From: Siderastrea radians
Lineage: Eukaryota > Cnidaria > Anthozoa > Scleractinia > Rhizangiidae
Reading direction: 5' to 3'
Length of the DNA stretch: 64,000 nucleotides
Assembly: GCA_964017195.1 (NCBI GenBank)
Contig: OZ024889.1
Coordinates: forward strand, 54,220,711 to 54,284,710
Part shown: positions 12,909 to 24,815 of the stretch, piece by piece
Position numbering within the stretch: the stretch's first letter is position 1
Layout of the letters: every line of letters starts with the position of its first letter
Notes under the pieces: generated by a model
What the model was told of the DNA's origin: nothing
The model's database searches: none
Seen by the model: the letters and a program-made list of their open reading frames with translations, nothing else
Position numbers and translations under genes: made by a program

Positions 12909-13577
12909 TTACTCGAAGTTGTTGTGGAGAACAAGCTCCTTTGGGACTACGTCGCATGCCCAAATGCTATGTTAACACTGACCTTTAGGTCTTTGGAGCG
13001 ACTATGAAAGTTGGCAACACATGTTCATCAAAGGGCTTTTATTAAACTTGTTAAGCCAGACAGAAATACCTTAAACTATTTAATAGCAATTTTTAATGAA
13101 CCCCTTAATTATAACTTAGCTCTAAGTGTTTCCCCCTTGCCCACGATATTGACATAATCTAAAGCTTTAATGTACGAAAATCCTTTGACTTGACTACTTT
13201 AAAACCTTTGACTTGCTACTTTAATCCTAATTTGTGCCTGTTTATTCACCACTGGTGAAATATAGTGTTCTTGAGGATCTTTTCAGTTAAAACTGTTTTT
13301 GAACTTCTGTTGTGGAAGGCTATAACGACTCCCGCAATAGCCATTTAAATTAGCAACGTGCGTTGTCAAAACATTACGACGTGACTGAACGCAATGGTTC
13401 ATTCAGAGATTTCGGCCTCAGTTACATATGTAAATCTGTTATTCAACTGAACTATGATAATCCTACGTTACAAAATTTGAATTAAGCGTCTTGAGCTCCT
13501 TTTTCGCCCGAATCGCCAGAAAAGTCAAGTGCAATTATGCAAATGCTCTAATAACAACTGAAAACATGTTTTCATTG

Positions 13578-13760
13578 GCCCGATTTATACTAGAGACGGA
13601 TCATCCGTCTGGGACGAACTTGAGCAAAGAACGGTAGTTCGTCTTATAATTCGTCTGTGTATAAATACGGGCTTTCAGACGGATCATCCGTCCAGACGAA
13701 TTATCCACGGTAGTTCGTCTGTCAAGACGAACTACCGTGATAGTTCGTCTGGACGGATGA
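13578..13760. repeat. Compound hairpin, MITE-like
   Basis: Two structures are adjacent. At about 13578-13672 the ends GCCCGATTTATAC and the inverse of GTATAAATACGGGC make a ~95-bp MITE-like unit. At 13684-13760 a left arm of 37 bases and a right arm of 36 are nearly exact inverse copies around a 4-base loop (13721-13724); the innermost 13 bp, CGGTAGTTCGTCT, are perfect. The submotif GACGGATCATCCGTC is itself palindromic and occurs twice. Confidence 0.8.
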
Positions 13761-13806
13761 GTACAGATATACGTGCCCCGTTGAGTACAGATATACGTGC
13801 CCTGTT
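13760..13806. repeat. Tandem 24-bp repeat, two copies
   Basis: GAGTACAGATATACGTGCCC occurs twice, 24 bases apart, directly beside the compound hairpin. Confidence 0.85.
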
Positions 13807-14386
13807 ATTACAGTTAAAGAGCAAACCGATTTTCTTTTTGGCGCTTTGAGGATAAACAGCTACAGAGTAAATCAAATTATAAGTTTTACCTGAAATGTTC
13901 CGGATGGGAAAAAATACGTTATTCTTTTTCCTGCCAGGATAATAATTTATTATTTATACTTATGAACAAAGTAAGGAAAGGAAAAATAGAGATGCAGCAT
14001 GGTTAATAAATCAAGAAAACGGTACTAGTGTTTTTATGTGACTGTAGTGTCTTGGCGATGTACCACAGTACATTGGCAATAATTTATGGTACCAATAAAT
14101 TGCCAAGCTGATCACGCAATTAGCCTTCTACGCGTTTTGACGTATGTAAACAGTTGCACACAAAAGAAGCATAGTTTTCTTCTGCTCTTGCACTTCGACT
14201 TTTTCCTGCTCTTGGTCGACTGACAAGTGAATTGATCAGTTTCTTTCTTTTCTTTTCAAAGAAACTTACGAACTTACTGCCACATCATTGGAATTCTGGC
14301 ACGTAATTTACACTGCATGAATTGGATAGCGCAACTCTGAATCAGTAGCTAAAGCTACCATGCGTAGTTTGTGAAAAATGTCAGTA

Positions 14387-14758
14387 TTAGACAGAAAGAG
14401 GGCTATTCCATGTGAATCGCTCAAACCCTTCAAGTTCCTCAGTGCTAAATTCACAACTAGAATATCGTTTCAAATGTCTCATTTCTTTTCTTCTCTGTCT
14501 CATTTCTTTCCTCAAAGATGTTTTCTGACAAACTCTCTGAGCCACGTGCGCTTTAACCGTTGATTTCTTTCGTCGTTCGAAGAAGCACAAGCCGCAAGCC
14601 CACCAGAAGTCCTCTTCAGCAGTTTTGAATCCATTTGCTCTTCTTCGTCCGCTGCTTGTGCAGGTAGTTTTTCGGCTCATAAGTTTTAGTAGAACTGGAA
14701 TATCCGGCTGTTCCACGACATAACGAGTGCGAATATCGCGATTGTAGTGAGTTGATAC
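14387..14758 (-). CDS. Exon 6 (last) of unrecognised Cys/His-rich protein gene
   Basis: This is the 3' exon of the six-exon gene running to 22994. It opens after an acceptor TTCTTCCAG in phase 0, matching the phase-0 donor of exon 5, and ends in TAA or another stop at 14387. It encodes 123 residues. The notable part is WWACGLCFFERRKKSTVKAHVAQRVC, which carries a C-x2-C, a histidine and a final cysteine. That is compatible with a C2HC or atypical C2H2 zinc-binding site but is not a canonical finger. A very basic stretch (RKEMRQRRKEMRH) follows and could act as a nuclear localisation or nucleic-acid contact region. The last residues are acidic to neutral. No family could be named; intactness suggests a functional gene. 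Confidence 0.7.
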   Translation of the reverse strand, partial: VSTHYNRDIRTRYVVEQPDIPVLLKLMSRKTTCTSSGRRRANGFKTAEEDFWWACGLCFFERRKKSTVKAHVAQRVCQKTSLRKEMRQRRKEMRHLKRYSSCEFSTEELEGFERFTWNSPLSV

Positions 14759-15349
14759 CTGGAAGAACGGAAGAAGTCCATGTCAGTGAAACAGCATAAT
14801 ATCACAGATTTAAGAACGTCAAAACGACAACAGATTTGACCCATTTGCGACGGGTACGCCTTTAGTCACGTATCAGACTGATTCCTCAATCAAAAATTTC
14901 AACCAAGCAAGGCTTTAAACCATGGATATCAATCAGTTTAAAACTAAAATGACAGAACCTCATTACCGAATTTTTCATTTTTAACAGTTCAACAATGATA
15001 TCTAAATTCCAAAAGAATAAGTAAAAGCTTACTCTCACGTTGTCAGTTCGTCTAGCGCCTATCGATACTAATTGTCTGATTCCAAAGAGGACCTTTGCCG
15101 AGTTGGGGGACCAACCATGATGAACATCCAGTCAGAGCGAGAGAGAATTTGGCGATAAGTCATAACGAGTAATACAGCATGAGACTACGAGGTCGAAAAC
15201 TGTCCGAAAGTGTTACGGATCGAGCAACTTTTTTAAATGTCGGGCGCATTTGGGAAAGGAAAGTGCTTTAGCCCCAAACACTGAGAGAGTCACACTAGAG
15301 TGTATTTTATGCAGATGGTGATATGAAAAGTCGTTTGTTTGCCACGTAC

Positions 15350-15525
15350 CTTTTTCTTATCCAGTGTTGTATCTGGTCGAAGAACGACTTTACCGAGAAC
15401 AAGGGGATCTGTCCTGAAGACCGTCTGAGTTGGACTGGGAATTTCGTCGTGCAGATGAACCTTTGCAAGTTCGTGACGAAGCTTTGACGCTACTCTGTTT
15501 ACCACGGCATGTGTATCAAAGGATT
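15350..15525 (-). CDS. Exon 5 of unrecognised Cys/His-rich protein gene
   Basis: The acceptor TTTTTAAACAG precedes the exon, and a donor GTACGT follows AAGAAAAAG at its 3' end. It enters in phase 1 (a G from exon 4 completes GAA) and leaves in phase 0. It encodes about 59 residues, including VNRVASKLRHELAKVHLHDE, which looks helical, then a DPLVLGKVVLRPDTTLDKKK segment ending in lysines. Phase agreement with both neighbours supports the exon strongly. Function is unknown. Confidence 0.72.
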
Positions 15526-15666
15526 CTGTTTAAAAAGACATACATTTTATCCTTGAGTATCCCTGTTGCTCAGTGATTAGCAACATAGTTCAATTGGCCA
15601 CAGACATTTGCCCTACAGAATACGTTCACTATAAATGACTAATTTGCATACTATGTAAGGACGCAC

Positions 15667-15762
15667 CTTCTGGAATTTCTGAGAAATGGGAACTTGTTGC
15701 CGAGTAATTCGCTTCTTCACAGCAATGTGAGGGTACCCTCTGCACGTCATCTTCGCCGGCAT
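15667..15762 (-). CDS. Exon 4 of unrecognised Cys/His-rich protein gene
   Basis: A 96-base exon encodes 32 residues, with acceptor CCTTGTTAG and donor GTGCGT. It is phase 1 at both ends, so it could be skipped without shifting the frame. The peptide is acidic and serine-rich with a Cys-Cys pair (VPSHCCEEANYSATSSHFSE), which suggests a flexible linker. It is too short to be seen without the flanking exons. Confidence 0.65.
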
Positions 15763-16018
15763 CTAACAAGGAACCAAAACACTGTAAGCCATACTGCGTT
15801 AGCAAAAATAGCGGGGCTCAACACTTGACAGTATGCAAGGGCCTTGTATTTCCCTGATCTTTTCAGTTTTAATGCTAACTCATTTTACAGTAAAATGTAT
15901 TAGTTATGTAAGAAGAACAAGGTGCTGATTATGTTTGAAAATTAATTTTTTAAATGGTTGTCTTCATAAACTAAAACCAAAATACGTGTTATAATAACTC
16001 GCTAAACTTTGTACTTAC

Positions 16019-16282
16019 CTGAGGTGTCATGTTCCGGAGTATTGTACATCTGACTCGTTCTCGTAGTGATTATGAAAGGTTTTGACTTGACTGTGGTGAT
16101 GACTCCGGTGCGAAAACCAATTATAATAACCAGCTCCCACTCATTTCTCTCCGTGATATCAGCCTTCTCTAGTTGTAACGCCTCGTTGCCTTCTTCGGTT
16201 CTGTAGACCGAGCCTAAATCTACTGTGAGAACAGTCTGCGAGTGGTCGTGGTGCTGCAAATCAACTTCTAGCTCAACAGGAC
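16019..16282 (-). CDS. Exon 3 of unrecognised Cys/His-rich protein gene
   Basis: Acceptor TTTTACACAG and donor GTAAGT bound this exon, phase 1 at both ends. The 88 encoded residues are rich in alternating hydrophobic and polar residues (ELEVDLQHHDHSQTVLTVDL, then WELVIIIGFRTGVITTVKSK and PFIITTRTS), which predicts a beta-strand-rich fold. Together with exon 2 this forms one likely globular beta domain of about 170 residues. The pattern recalls immunoglobulin-like or p53-like DNA-binding folds, but no signature residue set was recognised, so that is only a suggestion for structure prediction. Confidence 0.75.
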
Positions 16283-16586
16283 CTGTGTAAAAGGTGAGAA
16301 AATTAAAGTTCAAATAAATTTAAGTGCTCCAAAGACGACAATACCTTTACTAGTTATTTCTAGTTATTTCATATTACATAAATGGCAGCCTAAATTTCTT
16401 CTTCTAAGAACTAGACAGGTTAGTACTGGCTGTAAGACTGACAAATTGTTGTGTTTGGGGTCAACTCCTTGAAGTGTGTTAGAGATGCCTAGAATGTCAG
16501 CGTGTTTCAAACGTTGGTATCACAATAGGTAGCACAATCTAGCCTGTAATGTTATGCATGTAGCCTCCCTGCACTTTGTAACATAC

Positions 16587-16859
16587 CTGTTGTGTCTTCT
16601 GTTCTCACTTCTGCTTCAGGGCATCTTTGGAGGAATACTCGAACTCTCTTAATTTCCTCGGCCGCATGGGCCACAATAGTTACTTCTGAAGGTCCCAGTC
16701 GATATTCGTAATCTTCGGACATTCTCATTATTCTTTTATCATAGATGTCCATAAGGTTAAAAATTTGAACCCGTACGTCGGGCCGAAAATCTTTTGAGTA
16801 AGGGTTCTTAGAGGGCACGTTTCTGTTGAAACCACAAGGAACCGGGAGACTTGCCTCAG
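16587..16859 (-). CDS. Exon 2 of unrecognised Cys/His-rich protein gene
   Basis: The acceptor is a good pyrimidine tract ending TTTGCACACAG, and the donor is GTATGT. Entry and exit are both phase 1, and the entering CT joined to the G of exon 1 gives alanine. It encodes about 91 residues with the order PCGFNRNVPSKNPYSKDFRP, VRVQIFNLMDIYDKRIMRMS, then EVTIVAHAAEEIKRVRVFLQ. Mixed hydrophobic and charged strands point to a folded domain continued in exon 3. The match of splice phase across four consecutive junctions is the main evidence that these exons belong together. Confidence 0.75.
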
Positions 16860-17404
16860 CTGTGTGCAAAGAAAACAAACCTTGTGGTTGATACACTTTT
16901 CAAACAGTGAGAACCATTAAAATATGTAATAGCTAGTTCGATGAAGTTGTTTTTGTCAAGACTATTATTTCTTTGGTAAGAAAACAAGGACTGGAGAATC
17001 TCTGATGTTGTGTCACCAGTCACTGGAAAATTCCGGTTACAAGTCGTAGATTGAGGGGGGTTATAGTTTATATTCGGAAGAGCCCCTCTCGGGGGAAGAG
17101 GGAGAGGAGCACTTCTGACATTAACTACTCCTAGCTTCTTACTCTACGCACTGAGTTCATCGACATGGTTACAATAAACTCAATCTTAACTAGTGTTAAA
17201 CTATACAAACCAATTATTGTCACTTTATATTATAAAGTCAGGGGAAAAGGGCGAAAGGAGAGTGTGAGATTATATCCGAGAAAAACGTACAAACCAGCCT
17301 ACGCATAGGAAGGCTTGCTAGTAGAAGGGCCTAGAAAAGGAATTTCAGTGGTTTCCAAGATAGGGAAAAAGCATGCAGTTCCTTCTTTGCAACTGTTCAT
17401 TTTT

Positions 17405-20400
17405 TGAAGTCTGAGTCAAACACCGAGTATCCATGCAGACCACGCTCACCAAAAACGTTTCCGCTCTGCTTTGTACGTGACAAATCTCAAATGGCTTTCG
17501 ATATTGGATGACTGGCGTAGTTTATTTCGAGCGACTGAATAATGGAAATGAATTTTGTTGATGTAAGCTTCGACCCCTCTTTTGTTTCACAGCGTTTAGA
17601 CCGTAGTGTACATGTTCAGTCATGCTTATTTTGGTCAGTCCCCACCGGAAAACTCATACTAGCGTAAAGCTGCTGGATTCAATTATCTTCAGAACATGCG
17701 ATAACAAGTTTGAGGTTTTGAGTCGAATAAAATAACTTTTAAGAACGTTTGCTTTACTTGTACCAGAAAACAGAAAGTCTCTAGATGACATTTCGTAGTA
17801 ATAATCTCAATCCAAGCTACAGTAGCTAAAAACTAAGAAAAAATAGCCTGTGAACGGGCTTCGAAGTTGTCCCTCTGCCCCACTGAGGAGTCTGTTACCA
17901 GGCTAAGAGGAAAAAAGAAATGGCGAAAACAACACCGCTCCCAGGCTGAAACCGGATGTAATTTGGAGCAAACTGGACAAAACATTTCCAGAAGCAACGA
18001 AACATCCATCAGTTCTAGAAATATTACAGTGTACATCGCAGCTCCAGCTTGATTTATTTTTCAAGCAGATTTATGTTCTGTTATGCAAATTCAGTGTTGA
18101 ACACGAAGCTTGTTTAGTTATACCTCGCACCATCAATCACATCACCTGCAATATTATTGAGCTGCATGAGTCATGTTCTTCCGCTAGGCGTGGGCGAGAA
18201 CTTTCGTTCTGCTCAGAACTTGTTTTTTCCTTGGTAGATGTACCTATTGGTGAACGTTTTCTTTAAATTGATATCCATGATTTCGAAAGCTTCTGGTGCA
18301 TTATGTAAAGCGATGCTGTAGTTCACATTACAGACTAACTGCGCTGGAACGTTCCAATTTTAAATATTCCTTGTGCCTCTGTTCAAAGCGCTTCGAGTGG
18401 GTTTACCCTTTTTCAGGTCATTGAAGCAAAAAGTACTTTGCAGGTAACATTACAAAAAGGGAAATTGCATCAAATGGTGATTTATTTCTTCTCGCTGGAA
18501 GGCACAATTTGCCTCGCTACTGCTCTCATAATGAAGTCAGTGTCTTGGGAATACAACTGCCTGTACAGCAGAAAACACTACATCGAAGACACGCTCCTGA
18601 TGTTGTATTGATACTATGTTTATCACGATCTTTCTTAGTCATGGATTATTTCACGTATACATAAATGCTTAGAAATTAATGATAGTTCAAATAAGGCGAG
18701 TTCAAAAAGTGGTTTGATTCCCATTGATTGCTGACTCCTTCTTCAGTGGAGTGACACACAGTCTTCGCATACCAAGTCCTTCTTCTTAGTCGTTTACGCG
18801 TGGGATGAATGGATCTAGCAGATTAAATTTTATAGGTGGTCAAGGTCGAACATTATGAAGAAAACTTCCTGTTTTTAGGGCCAAGCCTTTGCTTTAAAGT
18901 AATTGCACATGATGACGGTACAGCCATATTTAGACTATGAATAAAAGCTTGAAGTTCTGACATTCAAACTTACAAAGGTGCCCTGGACGTTTCTGATGGA
19001 AATTTAAGAATGAACTGAAGGAGAGAGAAAGTACATTTCCCGACTAACGTCGTTAGACGTGTTTCATTTTCATGTAGTATATATATATTCCATAAAAGCA
19101 GTTGCCTAGCAAGACGTTTATAGTAATCCTATTTTTGTAATATTAATGAGCACCTTCGAGCTAACCGTTCCTTTTTCCTCGCTAAATTTATCTTGCATGA
19201 AATTCAATTTCATTAAAAATTGGATCAGCGTAGAATAAGAATTGGCCTCTCAAGAAAACATACCGTTGTTCAGTAGTTTTAATTAGATAATTCAGAAGAC
19301 CTAGGAGCAACAATCGTTCCGCCATCGAGATCAATTTCAGGTGCTCTCCTGGAGTCTTAATTGCATGCTACATTTAGAAGAAGTTTAAGAGACGTTTAGT
19401 CTTCTTCAAACAAGACCTTTGTGGAACAACTAAAAGTTTAATAGTTGTTTAACGCAGCTTTAGTTTAATGGTTTTACTGATGTTAAGACAGTTCTCAATT
19501 TTCCTAACTGTACATGTGGTGGCATGCTAAATTCCCACGGAGTAGAATGTAGATTATATTTTAGTGTTTTTTTAGAAGACAATCTTTGCCGAATAACGTT
19601 TAAGATTCAACTCTGACTTCAAAGGTTCACAATATGAATAACACACGGTTAGCAATTTTTCTAACTGTGGCTGTCGAATGTTAAATTAAATTAATACGCA
19701 GTTTGCTTTTCTTTGTCGTTCAGTAGCAAAATAACATGTCTGTAAGGTTTGAAGTCAAACCTTTTGTCATGAACATAAGCTACTTCTTGAAGAAGTTAAA
19801 ACCTCAGGCAATTCTTTGCAACAGGAAGACGTCAAGGACAAAGACCCTGTAAGCGCTAAGTAAGCATGTCAATGCTAAACGCTTTTTACCTGATGAAGGT
19901 AACTGAAGGTAATGACTCATAACATGGCCGCCATATTGTCAAGGAACGGTTGCCGGTGGCCTTAGGGCTCTTAACTAACTTGTTTTTCTATCAGTCGTTT
20001 CCAAATTAGCTTTACAAAGAGTGTTATTACTAGTGCTTTCAGATAATAACGAATAATTACCAACAGTTTTAATTGTCTGTCTCTTTTGGCCGATAATCGA
20101 TCCTTGCACGATTGTATGATGGATTTAATGCATGATGGATCATTACCATCTTAAAGTATTCTCGGGTTGTTTTGCTTATTCTTCAGTCCGCTAATTCTTC
20201 AGTACTGTTCTTCATCGGTAACTGGTGGTTTTTCATGTCTTTTCCTTTCAAATTTACTAGAAATAAAGCAACCACCTTCCTATCACTCGGTGACTGGTTT
20301 GTAGCTTTTATTATTTTATGTCCAGCTTTCCCCCGAGTTTGGTGTATTCCTTGTTTTCGTTCTCAATTTTAAGTTTATCCTAAAAAGATTTTATGTACTT

Positions 20401-22420
20401 CAAAAACCCGATTCGCTTATAGCTCAGTTTTAAAACTTTTTTTGCTTAAAACGTTCAATTACATTGTTAAGATAAAAGGAGAGAGAAACTAATCCATTTT
20501 GTCATAAATTAACAATAAGTCAGTTACCTTTTCATATGTGTTTTCAAGAGCCTTCTCAAGTTGATATCCATCAAAGCCGAGACAATCAGTTCTCGTTTTT
20601 GAGTGTCCAGTGCAGGTAGACTAGAATGTCGGTCCCATTGAACGGCTGCTTTTTTAAAAGTTCATAGCACACATATGTTCCTTGAAATTTTTTAAACTGA
20701 TGTCGATGTGATTGACAATTAGCTTTTAACTTTCGAAAAGAATCTGCCTGGTACTGTTTTAACAAAGACCAACATCTTCCGGAGTGATTTTGTTATCTCT
20801 TTAACCCTATCTTTTCTATTCTTTTTTGGTATTCGTAGGACATTTCTTTGACTTTGTCTCTTCCAAATAGGTGCTTTTTTGATGCTTCAAAAGCGTAGAC
20901 TCTCCACCATTATGAAATACAACGAGTACGATTAACTGCAACACTACTGTCATGTTTTGCATTGAAATGTCAAAACTTGTGATCTTCTCTGCTATGAATT
21001 CAATCAAGTTGCCTTTCTGTGAGTTCAGTTTTAGCGCTTTGCAAAATGAATAACAAATCTTTTCTCTTTTTTAAGCTTTTTGTAAATTGTGGTACGTGTG
21101 CTTCTTATCTAAGAAGGGAAGTACATACCTTTCAAGGTAAAGCAAGTCACATTGGCAACCAAAGCCAATAATGGGAATGAACGAGGACACTAATGGTTCT
21201 TTTTAAGACCCGTCCATTACTAAACTTAAAATTGTCAATTTTAACCAATGATGTTTTTAAAGAGAGCAGAAAATTTTTTAGAGGCCATCTTAATTATTTA
21301 TCAATTATATCGATGTACAAGACCACTCGAAGCTTAAACTTCAAAGAAAAACACACACATATATATTATCAGTTTAAATTTCCTGAAAACAAGGCCACTT
21401 AACTGAAAGCGATATGATTATACATAACACCCTTGTTTTTATTACTTTATTTGGTAAAATCAGCTTTTGCCCAGAACCGATTCAGAAAGCTGTGGATATC
21501 CTTCCGTTTAAGTTATGAAACGGACTTATACTTGGAGCATGCCATAAAAAGTGTCTGATTTCGAGATTTTTAGTTTTAGACGCGGTTCTCATGTATTTTT
21601 ATGAGAAATAGAGCGTTTTTTCTTAACCAATCTTTCCAGGTTAACTGCATGTACGTCCAGCAGCTGTATTGCGCGTTAATTGCATCATCAGCCACAGAAT
21701 TAGTTTTCTAGGTGAAGTCACCTTAAACTCCGCTCAAAATGGTGGAAAATCATTGAAAACATAAACGCAATAACGCTATTATTCATATTGACGCTTGTGG
21801 AGCGCTTGAAAGTTAGCTCGCACTTCGTATAATACGAGAACCAGTTTATTTTTCTTTACGTTAATTGTCGCCAAACAGATAACATCAACGGGAAGGAAAC
21901 AGGATCTTTCAATTATATAGACTGATCGCTCTAAACATTAAACGAAACTGTTTCTTCTCCTAACACATTATAAAACCCTTAGGAAAGGTCTGCCACTTCA
22001 TGCTAACAATAAAAATACTTCTATTCAAAATCAATGCTACAATTCCAATATTCAATAGCGCACACGCCTCCGCCAACGCTCTTGTTTCAGCTGCTTGACC
22101 CATGAGATCCAATAAAACGGTATTATCATTTCACATAAAACGCGGAAAGTATGTTTAGTGCCAATTGATTATTCTAGTTTGATGACAAAGAGGAAAAATA
22201 ACGGTGAAACTGGCCAGGCATCAGAGAGCACGTGCACGAGAGAAGCCGCGCGATGCAGTGTTCAAAAGCATGGAAGCCGGTAACAGCGGAGAACTGTTTC
22301 GAAGAGTCGCTACGGAAAAACACCAAAACATGTCCATTATAATCGACTATACATGTACCTAACTATATGCGTACCTGTTTTGTTGTAAAAGCTCTACGAA
22401 ACGTAAGTAAGTCGAATTAG
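17405..22420. repeat. Segmental duplication, copy B (inside intron 1)
   Basis: This is the partner of 6965-11095 in the same orientation, lying wholly within intron 1 of the 14387-22994 gene. It is somewhat longer, mainly through small insertions. No exon conserved between the copies was found. Its position suggests that copy A was intron 1 of a former neighbouring paralogue whose exons were lost or replaced by the LINE and DIRS elements. Confidence 0.78.
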
Positions 22421-22819
22421 GTAAAGCACCTAACGCGTGTGGTTGGAAGATCTGATACCGATGTACTTTTTGTCAGACGTGAATTTGGCAGTTTAATGGT
22501 AATTTAACTGAAATCCTTTTTTTTTTTACATATAATCCTTGATGAATTTATCCTCCCAAAGCCGGGATCAGCTGCATATTACTTCTTAAAGTGATCATTT
22601 TGAAGGAAAAAACTTTATTTTTGCAATCGAAGCGAAATTTATTGTCGAGACGTAAAAATAGGTGGATTCTGTGTACATAACTCCAAGCTCACTTCATAGC
22701 TGTTTGCCACGTATCTTGGGAAAGTTGTGAAGCTGGTGCATCCTTCAGCTTTCCGTGCCAATTCATGCTTTTTCTACCGCCCGTTAGTGCCTTATATATA
22801 AACAAACTCTCAGACCTAC

Positions 22820-22994
22820 CTTTTATGTTCCAGGAGCTAGACGGCGGTGGGACTTCCCCGGCAGTTTGTGAAGGCAAAATCCACTCGCTCTGATCAAACC
22901 CGTCAGTTAACTCTTCTCCACATTGCGACCTAATAAACTCGTCTATGTCATTTAATTTTTGCTCCAGTTCGGGATCGAAAGCGAAAAGACTCAT
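22820..22994 (-). CDS. Exon 1 of unrecognised Cys/His-rich protein gene
   Basis: The chosen start is the ATG at 22994, giving MSLFAFDPELEQKLNDIDEF. An upstream in-frame ATG at 23054 is possible and would add 20 residues. The exon ends AAAAG followed by a perfect donor GTAGGT, leaving phase 1, which fits exon 2 about 6 kb downstream. With all six exons the coding length is 1356 bases and the protein 451 residues. The N terminus is acidic and helical, then proline/serine-rich (EVPPPSSSWN), reminiscent of an activation region. Intron 1 is unusually long and contains duplication copy B. An extra exon inside that intron cannot be excluded. Confidence 0.6.
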
Positions 22995-24398
22995 TTTCTT
23001 CAAAACCAGTCCGTCGATAGAGACACGAGTACTGCACTTCGCGTACTGCTGCACCCGGGAGGAAGTCGTTCCTTAAATTCGTTTTGCAAGAGTAGCTAAA
23101 TCTATGTGATAATGAGTAGGAGGTGTTTCCGGTTCAGATGTCTAACAAACGGGAATAAAGTGACGTATGTGGCCTTTGTTTCCTTCCCTCGCGTGGTTTC
23201 CGGTTGATTGTTATTCTTGCTTGTACTCTCTGCACCAGTAACTAACGTAGTTGACTCTTGATTTTGACTTTATAATTAATTATCGCGTTGTTCACAGATG
23301 TGCCTTTACAATGGCTAGTGAGAAAAATCGTCACATGTGATTGAATCTTTGTGTGTGTATGTACTTATAAAATAATTTTGTCGTCTCAAATCTTCACGTA
23401 CCCAAGACTACATCTTAAAACATCTGAACTTCCTGTTATCGGCTGTTTTATTAAACGTCCAAGGCATAACAACGTCAAAATTGTAGCATGCTTCTGTCAA
23501 GCAAATCGTGGAAGTTTTTGAAACCGTTTCTAGTTGGTTTCCACAAATCCAGCCGATGTAATTATATATTTTTTTTAATATCACCTGTAACACATTTTAT
23601 AATTGCTGGTTTGCATGTGACGTCATAAAATTGTAAAATCAAAACTCGCTAGGCCTGCTGAATTTTTATCGTCAAAAGGTGTAAGATGACATAAAATATA
23701 TCTTTTTACAAGTTTCCAGCTCGGTAGCGTCGTTCGTTTTTAAACTAGAGCATTTTGAATTTTCGAGTTCTCCCCCGTACGTGACATCAAGATGGCGCCG
23801 TGACAAAGCTGTCTTGTTTGAAAAAAAGGCCTCTCCTTAGGATTTTTAGCAGTTTTAACATTTCAGGTATTAGGTGAGGTGCTAACGTGAAAATATACTA
23901 GCTCACGAGCGAAAAGTAATCGCTTTCATAGCAAAAGTGTATTCCAGATGTATTCTTTGATATCCGGCCGCCATATTGGTGTACCATGGTGGTACACCAA
24001 TATGGCGTCTGCATACTGAGCTCTATAAATTTCCGTGGAACGTTTTGGCAGATAACTCAAGAATGCTGTACCGCACAGACCTGAGACTTGGAGAAGTTTT
24101 TTATTTATAAATCTTTGATAACATTTCAAATTCTTGGCTTCTTTTATTGAATGGTTTCGAATTTATTTTTGTATGGCGTGACAGTGCAACCCGGGAATAG
24201 GGTACACAAATATGTTTGCCATGCGACTCGAATCTTGACCCTCAGTGATGACGATAAACAAACCAGCCGCTTACTTCTTGTAATAAACTGTCATCTATCC
24301 GTTGTCGAAAATCACGTATACAACTAACTGTGCTTTAAAATCGCACCTGCTAATATGAAAACTGTTCTTGGTTGAATTTAATGATCTCGCTCTGCTGT
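22995..24398. other. Intergenic region with candidate promoter and a palindrome
   Basis: This separates the start of the minus-strand gene (22994) from the last exon of the next minus-strand gene (24399). The promoter of the former should lie at about 23050-23300, but no clear TATA box is visible. A palindrome occurs at 23971-24005. No other gene is seen. Confidence 0.4.
23971..24005. repeat. Perfect 16-bp-arm palindrome
   Basis: CCATATTGGTGTACCA is followed by three bases and its exact reverse complement. The arm also contains CCATATTGG, a serum-response-like (CArG) core, so both halves present the same motif. Confidence 0.9.
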
Positions 24399-24589
24399 TC
24401 AGATGTTGATATTTAAGAAGCGTTCCAATCTGCATGCAAAAACTGACAGCGCGTCGTTTCCGGACTGCTTTTCGAAAATGGCGCGAATTAAGTCACTTCC
24501 AAAACACTTGAAGTTTTCGTAATCAGTTTGAACCTCTTGATTTACTGTATTTAAAGATCCATCAGAATTCAGGGATTTAACGTTTGCCA
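24399..24589 (-). CDS. Last coding exon of an unrecognised minus-strand gene
   Basis: A strong acceptor (TATTTTCCTTTTTTAG) opens the exon, which stays open for 62 codons to a stop. It enters with two bases, so the upstream exon must end in phase 1. The peptide includes VQTDYENFKCFGSDLIRAIF and a C-terminal VFACRLERFLNINI. It is amphipathic and probably helical, with no recognised domain. A possible upstream exon ends at 24948 with donor GTAGGA in the required phase and would give valine at the junction, but its own 5' boundary is unclear. Confidence 0.5.
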
Positions 24590-24815
24590 CTAAAAAAGGA
24601 AAATAAAGCTACAGAATACATTATTGCAATATAAAATTGAGCGAGCTGCTGTTGATAGATGTTTACTGGTCACGTTAAGTAAAATTAACTCAGTGAGTTG
24701 CAGATCTCGCTCGGCTCAGTCCTAATTTCATATTGTAAAATACCTAAATATTAATACTACTTTGTGAAAGTACTGCTGAAGAGGTTTCATTTGAATGGTC
24801 ACACCAAAGGATTTC

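Larger units (their letters stand above)
12471..14386. other. Non-coding stretch with palindromes
   Basis: No coding exon is evident. The stretch holds a perfect palindrome (12875-12908), a compound hairpin/MITE (13578-13760), a two-copy 24-base direct repeat (13760-13806) and an imperfect inverted repeat (about 14073-14106). The 3' untranslated region of the gene ending at 14387 probably occupies its right end. Confidence 0.5.
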
